From positions 310,001-374,000 of the forward strand of contig NZ_PQFZ01000004.1 of NCBI RefSeq assembly GCF_002917105.1: a DNA stretch of 64,000 nt, in the 5' to 3' direction. A model generated the notes under the pieces. The model made no database searches and was not told the DNA's origin. It saw nothing but the letters and a program-made list of their open reading frames with translations. A program made the translations under genes and the position numbers. The DNA is from Allobosea psychrotolerans. GTDB lineage: Bacteria > Pseudomonadota > Alphaproteobacteria > Rhizobiales > Beijerinckiaceae. Shown in pieces: positions 24,929 through 33,239 of the stretch; the first letter of the stretch is position 1; each line of letters begins with the position of its first letter.

Positions 24929-25027
24929 GGCCGATATTTGGCCGAAAAATCCCAGGTGGCTTCCTCGCTAAAGCGAAGCCGAAGTTCCCCCATGCCCCTT
25001 CACTCATCGTTCTGGAGCCCCATGTCT

Positions 25028-25302
25028 TGACCAAGGGAGACACCGGCAGGACCGTGCTGACGGTCCCAGGGATGGTGGCGGAGATTGAGCGGGGCTTCAT
25101 CAAGTTTCGCCAGCGCTACGGCATTGCCAAAGCCAAAGAAGCTGAGGTCTGCACACGCGGCAAGCGCAGGATCGGCGCAGACAGCGCGCGGAGCCTCCGG
25201 ACGGAGGCAAGGGACCGTCAGAGATTGCCAAGACGCTGGGGATCAGCAGGATACAAGCCCACCGCATCTTGAAGGCGGCCGACGTACCCGCGACCTCGTG
25301 AG
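25028..25302 (+). pseudogene. Serine recombinase (resolvase/invertase) C-terminal remnant, frameshifted
   Basis: The frame starting near 25028 encodes a resolvase-like segment (DTGRTVLTVPGMVAEIERGFI, then QRYGIAKAKEAEVCTRGKRRI and SLRTE). After about 25205 the match continues in another frame as GKGPSEIAKTLGISRIQAHRILKAAD, a typical resolvase helix-turn-helix, ending with TGA at 25300-25302. The catalytic serine N-terminal domain is absent. So this is a truncated, frameshifted relic that marks past recombinase activity in the island. Confidence 0.75.
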
Positions 25303-25307
25303 GAATA

Positions 25308-25868
25308 ATGTCAGACGGAGCCGAGGACGCCCATTTCGAGAAGTGGACTCGCTACCTGCGCGAAACTCGCGCTGCCGCCGAACCATGGGAGAAAGCGGCC
25401 GTCGAGTATCAGAAGTTCGCGGTAGAGTATTCCAAGCTACTTGTGACGAACTTGTACGTGTTGAACGCTGGCGGTCTTATTTCGCTCCCAGCTCTTTCCG
25501 TTTTCCTTGGCGTCAGCTCGTTGCCGCGCCCCGAACGAATGTGGATACTTGGACTTTCCGCGTCAGGTTTTGCTGCCGGTCTCGTGCTTGCGGCGTTATG
25601 TTCTCTCTTCGTCTACTTCAACTTTCAAACTCATGGCCAACTCGCCCGCATGAGGAGCGAGCAAGACAAGTTCTACGTTGGCGTGGTTCTCGGCATTGTC
25701 GGGCAGCACGAGGAGGAACGAGCTAAAACTCAAGCCGAACTGGCGAAGAAGCTCAAAGAGCTTGGGCAGAAGGTCAATGGCACGTTTCGAGCCGCTCATG
25801 TCTGCGGGTGGTTGTCGCTATTCTCCTTTCTGGCAGCCGCCGGCTGGCTGGCAACAAATCTGCGTTGA
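25308..25868 (+). CDS. Hypothetical three-helix membrane protein
   Basis: 186 residues. The N-terminal 45 residues are soluble and charged, followed by two membrane helices (about 46-68 and 78-106), a coiled, charged stretch (about 110-155), and a last membrane helix at the C-terminus. GAGGAAT precedes the ATG. I do not recognise a family; the topology recalls membrane effectors with a cytosolic sensor, for example SLATT-type proteins, but no motif proves this. It follows the recombinase remnant and lies in the same island as the DUF262/HEPN pair. Confidence 0.6.
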   Translation: MSDGAEDAHFEKWTRYLRETRAAAEPWEKAAVEYQKFAVEYSKLLVTNLYVLNAGGLISLPALSVFLGVSSLPRPERMWILGLSASGFAAGLVLAALCSLFVYFNFQTHGQLARMRSEQDKFYVGVVLGIVGQHEEERAKTQAELAKKLKELGQKVNGTFRAAHVCGWLSLFSFLAAAGWLATNLR

Positions 25869-25933
25869 TGGCGGTCGTGGGGGCTACGTCCCTCACCCAA
25901 TCGCATTTGGCGGTGCGCGGGGCGGATCCCGCC

Positions 25934-25952
25934 GGCTCCCCGGTAGGGAGCC
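25934..25952. terminator. Short hairpin downstream of the membrane protein gene
   Basis: GGCTCCC-CGGTA-GGGAGCC forms a perfect 7-bp stem about 65 nt after the stop codon. No T-run follows, so its role as a terminator is tentative. Confidence 0.35.
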
Positions 25953-26020
25953 ACGTGTATCGCCTCTGTGTATCAACAGAAGCGACCTAACCCGTTGTTT
26001 CTCTGATTTTCTTTGCCGCA

Positions 26021-26060
26021 TCAAGGGGATGGGCTGGTGCTGCGAGAGAGGATTGAACTC
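26021..26060. repeat. tRNA-Thr 3'-end direct repeat, copy 3 (attachment-site original)
   Basis: The 3' end of the intact tRNA-Thr gene plus 14 bp downstream. The two partial copies at 20967 and 22906 match this sequence in the same orientation, so this is the probable original attachment site and right island boundary. Confidence 0.75.
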
Positions 26061-26109
26061 TCGACCTCTCCATTACCAATGGAGTGCTCTACCACTGAGC
26101 TACCGCAGC
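26035..26109 (-). tRNA. tRNA-Thr (anticodon GGT)
   Basis: 75 nt including an encoded CCA end. The cloverleaf is complete: acceptor GCTGCGG with a G-T pair at position 7, D arm GCTCAGTGGTAGAGC, anticodon stem CTCCA/TGGAG with loop TTGGTAA (anticodon GGT), and a T arm containing GTTCAATCC with GAGAG/CTCTC pairing. It reads threonine ACC/ACT codons. Its 3' end is the insertion site of the neighbouring island and remains intact. Confidence 0.95.
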
Positions 26110-26225
26110 AGGATCGATGGGCCTTGAAGCGTCCAGCATGTCGCGAGAAGCGATTGCCAGAGCGGGCGTCGTTCCGAAGCGGCGTCCTGATGCCACAAGC
26201 TCCCGGCCTATGCAACCCGGGAAGC

Positions 26226-26960
26226 TCAATCAGCTAACAGCAACCGCTCATCAATGCGGAAGAGCCGGCCGTCGCCGAGCAGATGGGCGCTCAGGCCCTC
26301 CAGGAAAAGCGGCCGGAAGGCGGCGTCGCGCAGGTTCAGGCCGCCGGCATAGGCGCCCATCGCCGGCATGATGCAGCGGCGCGGCGACAAGGCGAAGCAG
26401 CGCCGCCGCAAGGCGCGCCCGCGCATCCTGACTTTCGCGGCCGGGTGGAGATGGCCGGCGATCTCGAAACCGGCCTCGTCGCGGTCGGGTTCGTGGCGCA
26501 GGGCGACGCCGGAAATCTCGATGCCGGCCACCGTCTCGCCCCCCATGGCGGGGCCGATCTCGCGATCATGATTGCCGGTGATCCAGAGCCAGTCGCGGCC
26601 CTGCTGGAGCTGGCGCAATGTCGCGAGGTTGCCGGGCGCGATGCGGCTTTCGGCGTGGATATCGTGAAAGCTGTCGCCGAGCGCGATCACGCGGGCAGGC
26701 GCGTGGCGCAGGATCGCGGCCGCGAGCGCAGCCAGCGTCGCTGCCGAATCATAGGGCGGCAGGAAGACGCCGCGCGCCGCATAGGCCGAGCCCTTCTCCA
26801 GATGCAGGTCGGCGACGACGAGCGTGCGCTCGTCGGGCAGCCAGAGGGCACCCGAGAGATCGGGTACGAGCGCCAATCGCCCCAGCATGAAGGCCGGAGT
26901 CGATCCTTGCGTCTGCACTGTCCCGGATTGGGCCAGCCAAGATCCTGCCACCAAGGTCAC
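26226..26960 (-). CDS. pdeM: Ligase-associated DNA damage response endonuclease PdeM
   Basis: 244-residue metallophosphoesterase. The metal-binding motifs are in order: VADLHLEKG (Asp-x-His), LGDSFHD, ITGNHDRE and AGHLHPAA. Family work on the homologous Pseudomonas cluster shows these MPE proteins to be manganese-dependent DNA nucleases/phosphodiesterases acting with Lhr helicase, an exonuclease and a ligase. The GTG start at 26960 overlaps the lhr stop (GTGA). All four partners of that system are in this window, though not contiguous. Confidence 0.9.
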   Translation of the reverse strand: MTLVAGSWLAQSGTVQTQGSTPAFMLGRLALVPDLSGALWLPDERTLVVADLHLEKGSAYAARGVFLPPYDSAATLAALAAAILRHAPARVIALGDSFHDIHAESRIAPGNLATLRQLQQGRDWLWITGNHDREIGPAMGGETVAGIEISGVALRHEPDRDEAGFEIAGHLHPAAKVRMRGRALRRRCFALSPRRCIMPAMGAYAGGLNLRDAAFRPLFLEGLSAHLLGDGRLFRIDERLLLAD

Positions 26961-29443
26961 GCCATCGCCTCTTCGATCAGCATCGCTTCGGCTTCCGCCA
27001 GGATTTCGTCGGCCGCCTCGCCATAGACCGCCTCGCGCCCGATCTCGAGCATGACGGAGACACTGAGCGGCGAAACATGGTCCAGCGGCTGATGCACGAT
27101 ATGGCCGCTGATTCGTGTCAGCATCTGACCAAGCCGCTGGATGTCGAGCAAGCCCGTGGCGGCGTCGGCGCGTGCGGCCTTGAGCAGCACATGCTCGGGC
27201 TCGTGCCGGCGCAGCACATCATAGACCAGGTCGGTCGACATCGTGACCTGGCGGCCGCTCTTTTCCTGGCCGGGAAAGCGCCGTTCGATCAGCCCCGCAA
27301 TGACGGCGCAGCTGCGGAAGGTGCGCTTCATCAGGGCCGATTCGGCCAGCCACGCCTCCAGATCGTCGCCGAGCATGTCCTGCGCGAAGAGCTCTGCGAG
27401 GCTTAAGCGCCCGCCCGCAATCGCGGCCGTCATGTCGCCGAGCCCCCAGACAGCGATGCCATAGTCATTGCAGACGAAGCCGAGCGGCCGCATCCGCCCC
27501 CGCTCCAGCCGCCGCGTCAGCAGCATGCCGAGCGTCTGATGGGCCAGCCGCCCCTCGAAGGGGTAGGCGACGAGGTAGAACTTGCCGCCGCGCGGAAAGG
27601 TCTCGACCAGGAGTTCGCCGGGCTTGGGCAGGCGCGATTTCAAGCGCTGCGCATGCAGCCAGGACGAGACCTCCTCGGGCAGCGCGGCCCATTCCCTGGG
27701 GTTCGCCAGCATGGCGCGGACCCGGGCGGCCAGAAAGGTCGAGAGCGGGAATTTGCCGCCATTATAGGAGGGGATCTTCGGGTCGGTGCCGGGCGGGGCG
27801 CGCGAGCAGATCGCCTCATTGCCGCTGATCCCCTCGAAGCGCAGCACCTCGCCGGCGAAGACGAAGGTGTCGCCCGGCGTCATCGTCTCCGCGAAATACT
27901 CCTCGATTTCGCCCAGCATCCGGCCGCCGCTGGTGATCCGGGAGGGCTGGCCGGGCTTAGCCGCTCGCGCCCGGCCGAGCCGGACCTTGAGCATGGTCGA
28001 TTCGACGATGGTGCCGACATTCATGCGGTATTGCTGGATCACGCGGGCATGGCTCGCGCGCCAAAGCCCGGCCTTGTCCTGCCGCAGCTTGGCGAAGCGT
28101 TCATAGGAGCGCAGCGCGTAGCCCCCGGTCGCGACGAAGTTGACCACCGCGTCGAAATCGGCCCGCGTCAGCCCGGCATAGGGCGAGGCGGTGCGGACCT
28201 CCTCATAAAGCGCCCCGGCCTGGAAGCCGTCGGAGCAGGCGACGCCGAGCACATGCTGGGCCAGCACGTCGAGCGCCCCGATGCGCGGTTCGGCCGTGTC
28301 CTGGGCGGCCTCCGCCACGGCATCGAGCGCGGCCTTGCATTCCAGCAGCTCGAAGCGGTTGGAAGGCACCAGCAGGGCTTGCGAGGGCTCGTCCATGCGG
28401 TGGTTGGAACGGCCGATGCGCTGCATCAACCGGCTCGCCCCCTTGGGCGCGCCGATATTGACGACGAGATCGACATCGCCCCAGTCGATGCCGAGATCGA
28501 GCGTGGCGGTGCAGACCACGGCCTTGAGCTTGCCCGCCGCCATCGCCGCCTCGACCTTGCGGCGCTGCGCGACGTCGAGCGAGCCGTGATGCAGCGCGAT
28601 CGGCAAATTGTCGTCATTGATGCTCCACAGCGCCTGGAAGGCGAATTCCGCCTGCATGCGCGTGTTGACGAAGACCAGCGTCAGCTTGTGCCGGCCGATC
28701 GCCTTGTAGATCTCGCCCATGGCGTGGCCGGTGGTGTGGCCCGCCAGCGGCAGCCGGCTTGCGGTCTGCAGGATGCCGATGCGCGGCTTCGCCCCACCGG
28801 TGACGGTAACGAGCCCTGCCGGGGTCTGCGTCCCCCCAAGGAAGCGCTGCAGATCGGCGGGCTCGCGCACCGTCGCGGAGAGGCCAACGGCGCTGACCTG
28901 CGGTGCAAGCGTCCGCAGCCGGGCGAGATCGAGCGAGAGCAGGTCGCCGCGTTTCGACGTGACGAGCGCGTGCAGTTCGTCGAGCACGATGCGGCGCAAG
29001 CTTGCGAAGAAAGGCTCTGCGTCGCGATGCGAGACCAGCAGCGCCAATTGCTCCGGCGTCGTCAGCAGGATATCGGGCGGCCGCTCCATCTGGCGCGTGC
29101 GCTTGGCCGCCGAGGTGTCGCCGGTGCGGGTCTCGACCTTGATGGGGAGGCCCATCTCCGCGATCGGCATGTCGAGATTGCGGGCGATGTCGACGGCGAG
29201 CGCCTTCAGCGGCGAGATGTAGAGCGTATGCAGTCCCTCGCGCTCGCTCCCGCGCTCGGTGAGCTCGACCAGCGAGGGCAGGAAGCCGGCGAGCGTCTTG
29301 CCGGCGCCGGTCGGCGCGACGAGCAGGGTCGAGCGCCCGGCGCGCGCTTCCTCGAGCAGGGCAAGCTGATGCGGCCGCGCGCTCCAGCCGCGGCTGGCGA
29401 ACCAGGCGGAGAAGGCGGGTGGGAGCGGGGAGGGCACGGCCAT
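26957..29443 (-). CDS. lhr: Ligase-associated DNA damage response DEXH-box helicase (Lhr-type)
   Basis: 828 residues. Walker A APTGAGKT (43-50), motif II DELH in VLDELHALVT, motif III LSATVRE and motif VI QRIGRSNHR are visible, followed by the winged-helix and Lhr core region ending in RISGHIVHQPLDHVSPLSV. It is a 3'-to-5' single-strand DNA translocase and helicase that drives the repair cluster. The start at 29443 gives the standard N-terminus; an upstream in-frame ATG (29653) would add a sequence that overlaps the parE remnant. Overlaps pdeM. Confidence 0.93.
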   Translation of the reverse strand: MAVPSPLPPAFSAWFASRGWSARPHQLALLEEARAGRSTLLVAPTGAGKTLAGFLPSLVELTERGSEREGLHTLYISPLKALAVDIARNLDMPIAEMGLPIKVETRTGDTSAAKRTRQMERPPDILLTTPEQLALLVSHRDAEPFFASLRRIVLDELHALVTSKRGDLLSLDLARLRTLAPQVSAVGLSATVREPADLQRFLGGTQTPAGLVTVTGGAKPRIGILQTASRLPLAGHTTGHAMGEIYKAIGRHKLTLVFVNTRMQAEFAFQALWSINDDNLPIALHHGSLDVAQRRKVEAAMAAGKLKAVVCTATLDLGIDWGDVDLVVNIGAPKGASRLMQRIGRSNHRMDEPSQALLVPSNRFELLECKAALDAVAEAAQDTAEPRIGALDVLAQHVLGVACSDGFQAGALYEEVRTASPYAGLTRADFDAVVNFVATGGYALRSYERFAKLRQDKAGLWRASHARVIQQYRMNVGTIVESTMLKVRLGRARAAKPGQPSRITSGGRMLGEIEEYFAETMTPGDTFVFAGEVLRFEGISGNEAICSRAPPGTDPKIPSYNGGKFPLSTFLAARVRAMLANPREWAALPEEVSSWLHAQRLKSRLPKPGELLVETFPRGGKFYLVAYPFEGRLAHQTLGMLLTRRLERGRMRPLGFVCNDYGIAVWGLGDMTAAIAGGRLSLAELFAQDMLGDDLEAWLAESALMKRTFRSCAVIAGLIERRFPGQEKSGRQVTMSTDLVYDVLRRHEPEHVLLKAARADAATGLLDIQRLGQMLTRISGHIVHQPLDHVSPLSVSVMLEIGREAVYGEAADEILAEAEAMLIEEAMA

Positions 29444-29495
29444 GCGCTCCAGAGATAGAGCGTGCAGCAGGAGAACGAAAGGGGAATGGCGGGCG

Positions 29496-29807
29496 TCAAG
29501 GCTGCTCGGTCTTGAATTCGGCTGCGATATCGCGATGGCGTTCGAGGATATTGACGACCTCGACCGTGTCTTCGACATACCGGAAGAGGATGACATAGCC
29601 CTTGAAGGCAAAGCTTCGAAGGTCCGATCGAAGTTCGGAGCGAGTCCGTCCAATCGTTCCCGGCAAGGTTGCGATCTTCTCGCACTGAATTCGTAAGCTG
29701 CTTACGAATGAACGTGCAATTTCGCTGTTGCCGCTGCTCAGGCGAAAATATCACGCTATCGCGAGAAGGTCATCTCGCGCTGCGTCATTATATCGAAGCT
29801 GCCGCAT
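29496..29807 (-). pseudogene. parE: ParE-like toxin with a nonsense codon
   Basis: A 103-codon frame begins at an ATG overlapping the parD stop (TGATG) and reads RQLRYNDAARDDLLAIA, then a TGA at codon 19 (29751-29753), then continues intact as YFRLSSGNSEIARSFVSSL and GYVILFRYVEDTVEVVNILERHRD to a normal stop. This is a full-length RelE/ParE fold apart from the single stop. The toxin is therefore probably inactive, unless the stop is read through or is a sequencing error. The rest of the gene shows no further damage, so the mutation looks recent. Confidence 0.8.
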
Positions 29808-30058
29808 CAGCGGCTTGGTGCGGCGATGTCGATCTCGTCCAGTGCCGCTTCTATGGCTGCAGCGACGTCTTCGCCGGTATGCGAGCCGCCACGTGCGATG
29901 GATTCCTCGACCATTTCGCGCAGGGCCTGCAAACGCTCCTCGCGCTCTTGCACGAGGCGCAGCCCCTCGGTGACGACGTCGCTGGCCGAGACATAGCGGC
30001 CCGTCTCGACCGCAGCTGCGACGAAAGATTGCCAGCGCTCTCCGATTGGGACGTCCAT
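29807..30058 (-). CDS. parD: ParD-like antitoxin
   Basis: 83 residues from the ATG at 30058, which follows AAGGAG at good spacing; an in-frame ATG at 30085 is an alternative. It has the ribbon-helix-helix antitoxin pattern (FVAAAVETGRYVSASDVVTEGLRLV) and a charged helical C-terminus that would wrap the toxin. It would bind ParE and repress its own operon. Overlaps the parE frame. With parE broken, the antitoxin has no obvious local partner. Confidence 0.85.
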   Translation of the reverse strand: MDVPIGERWQSFVAAAVETGRYVSASDVVTEGLRLVQEREERLQALREMVEESIARGGSHTGEDVAAAIEAALDEIDIAAPSR

Positions 30059-30126
30059 CCGGCTGTCTCCTTCATTCATCCGCATAATAGCGCGAAATCC
30101 GGCGATGCTAGCAGTCTCGTCCGCGT

Positions 30127-31086
30127 TCAGCCCCGCTGCGCTACCACGATCAGCCCGGGGACAGCCACGCCGCGATCCTGCCTTGTGCTGGCGGCCTCGA
30201 CCAGCAGCGGCTTCAGCTTCGCCTCGGCCAGCCTGTCGCGCAGCCAGCCCTCCGCATGGGCGAAGCGCCGGTCGGCTCCGACGATCACGCCCTCGCCCCC
30301 ATGGCTCTGCACGGTGAAGGCGATGAGGCCGCCGGGTTTCAGCACGCGCGCGCTCTGGGCGAAGGCGGCCGCGAGCTCGCCGAGATAGACGAAGACATCC
30401 GCCGCGATGACGAGGTCGGTCGAGGCGTCCGGCCGGCTCACCAGGAAGCCGGTCAGGCCGGCGACCGCGAGCTTGTCGTAAAGCGGCGTGCCGTCGCCTT
30501 GCAGCTTGACCCGCGCCCGCTCGATCATGCGCGGCGAGAGATCGCAGCCGGCGAGGAAACCGGTCTCAGTCCGGATCGCCTCGCCCATCAGCCCGGTGCC
30601 GCAGCCGAGATCGTAGACGGTCTCGAAGCGGAAGGGCCTGCCGGCCTCCTGACAGATGCGGGCGAGCGCCTGCTGCAGAAGGGCAGGGGCGTTGTAGCGG
30701 AGGGTCTCGACCAGATGGCTGTCGAAGCGCTCGGCATAGCCGTCGAACAGCACGCCGGAGAAATTCTCCGAGGTCGCCTCCTCCGCCGACAGCGCGCCGA
30801 TGCGGGCAAGGTCGAGCCTTGCGCCGAAATGGTCGTTGGGGTCGAGCGTCAGGCATTGCCGCCAGGCGGTGGCGGCGTCCTCATTGCGGCCGAGCGCCTC
30901 CTGCGCCAGCCCGTAGAGATGCCAGGCGGCGGTGAAGTGGTAGGCTTGCGCCAAGGTCTGGTCGAGGATCTCGACGCAGGCTGCGGCATCGCCCTCCTTG
31001 AGCGCAGCCTCCGCCCAGGCGTAGCGGCGATCCAGCGTCGGATCGCCCGAACTGGCGGAATGCGTGGCGGAACCCTTTTCGATCAT
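30127..31086 (-). CDS. TPR-containing class I SAM methyltransferase
   Basis: About 319 residues. The N-terminal half has TPR-like helices (AAWHLYGLAQEALGRNEDAATAW). The C-terminal half is a Rossmann methyltransferase with motif I VYDLGCGTGLMGEA, motif II GCDLSPRMIERA and LKPGGLIAFTV. Substrate unknown; proteins of this layout are often annotated as methyltransferases of a metabolite or tRNA. ATG 31086 is preferred because the longer form (31116) overlaps the divergent exonuclease start. The intergenic gap of 23 bp leaves little room for two promoters. Confidence 0.8.
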   Translation of the reverse strand: MIEKGSATHSASSGDPTLDRRYAWAEAALKEGDAAACVEILDQTLAQAYHFTAAWHLYGLAQEALGRNEDAATAWRQCLTLDPNDHFGARLDLARIGALSAEEATSENFSGVLFDGYAERFDSHLVETLRYNAPALLQQALARICQEAGRPFRFETVYDLGCGTGLMGEAIRTETGFLAGCDLSPRMIERARVKLQGDGTPLYDKLAVAGLTGFLVSRPDASTDLVIAADVFVYLGELAAAFAQSARVLKPGGLIAFTVQSHGGEGVIVGADRRFAHAEGWLRDRLAEAKLKPLLVEAASTRQDRGVAVPGLIVVAQRG

Positions 31087-31109
31087 GCGCGTCGGTCTAT
31101 CTGAGGAGA

Positions 31110-32183
31110 ATGACACTGGCCAGACAGCGCTCCCAGAACCTGCGCCCTTCGGAACTGCTGATCCCGACGCCGGCCGGGCTCTATTGCCCGCTGGCCGATA
31201 TCCATATCGATCCGCTGCGCCCCGTGGCGCGGGCGCTGATCACGCATGGCCATTCCGATCATGCGCGCGCCGGCCATGGCGCGGTGCTGGCGACGCCCGA
31301 GACGCTCGCCATCATGGCGCTGCGCTATGGCGAAGGCTTTACGGGCGAGCGGCAGGAGGGCGTGCCCGGCGCGGTGACGCGGATCGGCGCGGTCGATTTC
31401 CGCTTCGTGCCGGCCGGGCATGTGCTGGGCTCGGCCCAGATCGTGGTCGAGGCCAGGGGCCTGCGCATCGTCGTCTCCGGCGACTACAAGCGCGAGCGCG
31501 ACCCGACCTGCGCCGGTTTCGAGCCGGTGCCATGCGACATCTTCATCACCGAGGCGACCTTCGGCCTGCCGGTGTTCCGGCATCCGCCGGCGCATCTGGA
31601 GGTGGCGAAATTGCTGGAATCCGTCCGGCTCTTTCCGGAGCGCAGCCATATCGTCGGGGCTTATTCGCTGGGGAAGGCGCAGCGCGTCATGGCGCTGATC
31701 CGCGAGGCCGGCTTCGAGCGACCGCTCTACATCCATGGCGCGATGGAAGCGCTGACGGAGTTCTACCTGTCGGAGGGGGCGAGGTTGGGCGAGATCCGCA
31801 AGGTCGCCGCGACCGACCGGAAATCCTTGGGCGGCGAGATCGTGATCTGCCCGCCGAGCGCGGTCCAGGATCTCTGGGCCCGCAAATTTCCCGATCCCGT
31901 CACCGCCTTCGCCTCGGGCTGGATGCGGATCAGGGCGCGCGCTCGGCAGAAGGGCGTCGAACTGCCCTTGATCATTTCCGACCATGCCGATTGGGACGCT
32001 CTCCAGGCGACCATCCGCGAGGTCCAGGCCGGTGAGATCTGGGTCACGCATGGCGAGGCCGATGCGCTGGTGCATTGGTGCGGCACGGTTGGCCTGAAGG
32101 CCAAGCCGCTGCATCTGGTCGGTTATGGCGACGAAGGCGAGGCCGAGCCGGCCGGGGAGGCGGACAATGCCGTCGCCGGTTGA
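31110..32183 (+). CDS. Ligase-associated DNA damage response exonuclease (MBL fold)
   Basis: 357-residue metallo-beta-lactamase/beta-CASP-type nuclease. The signature HGHSDHA (46-52) supplies metal ligands; further motifs are PAGHVLGSAQI, SGDYKRERDPTC, ISDHADW and the terminal THGEADAL. Homologues are metal-dependent DNA exonucleases encoded with Lhr, PdeM and an ATP ligase. The gene is preceded by GAGGAGA directly before the ATG. Its stop codon touches the left arm of a 40-bp inverted repeat. Confidence 0.92.
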   Translation: MTLARQRSQNLRPSELLIPTPAGLYCPLADIHIDPLRPVARALITHGHSDHARAGHGAVLATPETLAIMALRYGEGFTGERQEGVPGAVTRIGAVDFRFVPAGHVLGSAQIVVEARGLRIVVSGDYKRERDPTCAGFEPVPCDIFITEATFGLPVFRHPPAHLEVAKLLESVRLFPERSHIVGAYSLGKAQRVMALIREAGFERPLYIHGAMEALTEFYLSEGARLGEIRKVAATDRKSLGGEIVICPPSAVQDLWARKFPDPVTAFASGWMRIRARARQKGVELPLIISDHADWDALQATIREVQAGEIWVTHGEADALVHWCGTVGLKAKPLHLVGYGDEGEAEPAGEADNAVAG

Positions 32184-32343
32184 GAGACTGTTCGGACATT
32201 CCAGCCCTCATCCTGAGGAGCCATTCCCTTGGGAATGGCGTCTCGAAGGATGTTCCAGGAGGCTCCCGAACCATCTGGAGCATCCTTCGAGACGCCGCTT
32301 CGCGGCTCCTCAGGATGAGGGCTGGAATGTCCGAACAGTCTCT
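32183..32343. repeat. Palindromic repetitive element with 40-bp perfect arms
   Basis: Arms 32183-32222 and 32304-32343 are exact reverse complements. A second nested pair (32237-32252 with 32281-32296, 16 bp) lies inside, so the RNA could form a branched hairpin. The CCTCATCCTGAGGAG-type core is a style of extragenic repeat common in Hyphomicrobiales. It fills the space between the convergent exonuclease and SGNH genes and may terminate both. Confidence 0.85.
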
Positions 32344-32352
32344 AGGATGAGG

Positions 32353-33132
32353 TTAGCGGGCCGTCTGCGCCATCACGGCGCGCGCGGGCGCGGTCATGCC
32401 GACGAGCGCGGTCGCCATGTCGCGGGCGAGGCAGTCATAGCCGGCATCGCTCATATGGAAGCCGTCGGAGGACAATGCGCTGGTGAAGGCCTGGGCGTCG
32501 TTGCGATACCATTCCCGCATGGCGTCGTAGCGGGTGAACACAGGCACGTTCTGGCCGCGCGCCGTGTTGGCGATGGCCGAGACGAAATCGCGATAGCGCT
32601 CCGGCTCGCGGATGCCGGGGAAGAACTGCGGATCGAGGAGGGCAAGGCTCACCCCCGCCTGCTTCACCATGGCGATGCCGTCGCCGACCATGGTCTTGAA
32701 GGCGCCGAGATCGCCGCCATTGACGGCGTCGTTGGTGCCGACCTGCCAGATTACCAGGTCGTAACGGCGCGCACCGAGCGCGGTCTTCAGGCGGGTGAGC
32801 GTCTGCGGAGCGGTCTCGCCGCCGATGCCGGCATTGACGATCTCGATCGGGAGACTGGGCCAGGCCTTGCCGAGCAGCGCCTTGAGCCGGGCCGGGTAGG
32901 TCTTGTCCTTGGCGGAGGCGCCGATGCCCTCGGTCGAGGAGGAGCCGATCGCCAGGATCGTCAGCGAAGGACCCTTCGCGATCCGTGCGGAGAGGGCCGA
33001 GAGCGAGGCGACAGGCTGCACGATCGGCGTTTCGCGGCAGGAGAAGGTTCCCGCCTGTGCGGTGGCCCCGGCCAACATCGTCGCTGCGAAGAGATTCAAG
33101 GCAAGGAACCGCATCGCGGCGCGCATCGGCAT
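32353..33132 (-). CDS. Secreted SGNH/GDSL-family hydrolase
   Basis: 259 residues. An N-terminal signal peptide (MPMRAAMRFLALNLFAATMLAGATAQA) indicates export. The four SGNH blocks are visible: AIGSSSTEG (catalytic Ser), NAGIGGET (Gly), VGTNDAV (Asn) and the C-terminal DGFHMSDAG (Asp-His). Such enzymes are esterases, lipases or carbohydrate deacetylases acting in the periplasm. The start is chosen for the signal peptide and the GGGGGGA run just upstream; the open frame upstream is non-coding in style. Lies between the exonuclease and ligase genes with no obvious link to repair. Confidence 0.88.
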   Translation of the reverse strand: MPMRAAMRFLALNLFAATMLAGATAQAGTFSCRETPIVQPVASLSALSARIAKGPSLTILAIGSSSTEGIGASAKDKTYPARLKALLGKAWPSLPIEIVNAGIGGETAPQTLTRLKTALGARRYDLVIWQVGTNDAVNGGDLGAFKTMVGDGIAMVKQAGVSLALLDPQFFPGIREPERYRDFVSAIANTARGQNVPVFTRYDAMREWYRNDAQAFTSALSSDGFHMSDAGYDCLARDMATALVGMTAPARAVMAQTAR

Positions 33133-33239
33133 CGTCCCCCCAGATACGCCTTCGTCGGTAAGGTTTCCTTCATGAATGGTGGCTGAACGATGCAGCGCAA
33201 CATCTCCACACTTGCCGGCCGTGGCGGGAGCGCGACGCG

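Noticed and set aside
27539..29458. Long plus-strand frame opposite the Lhr helicase
   Set aside because: Shadow of a high-GC gene; all helicase motifs are on the minus strand.
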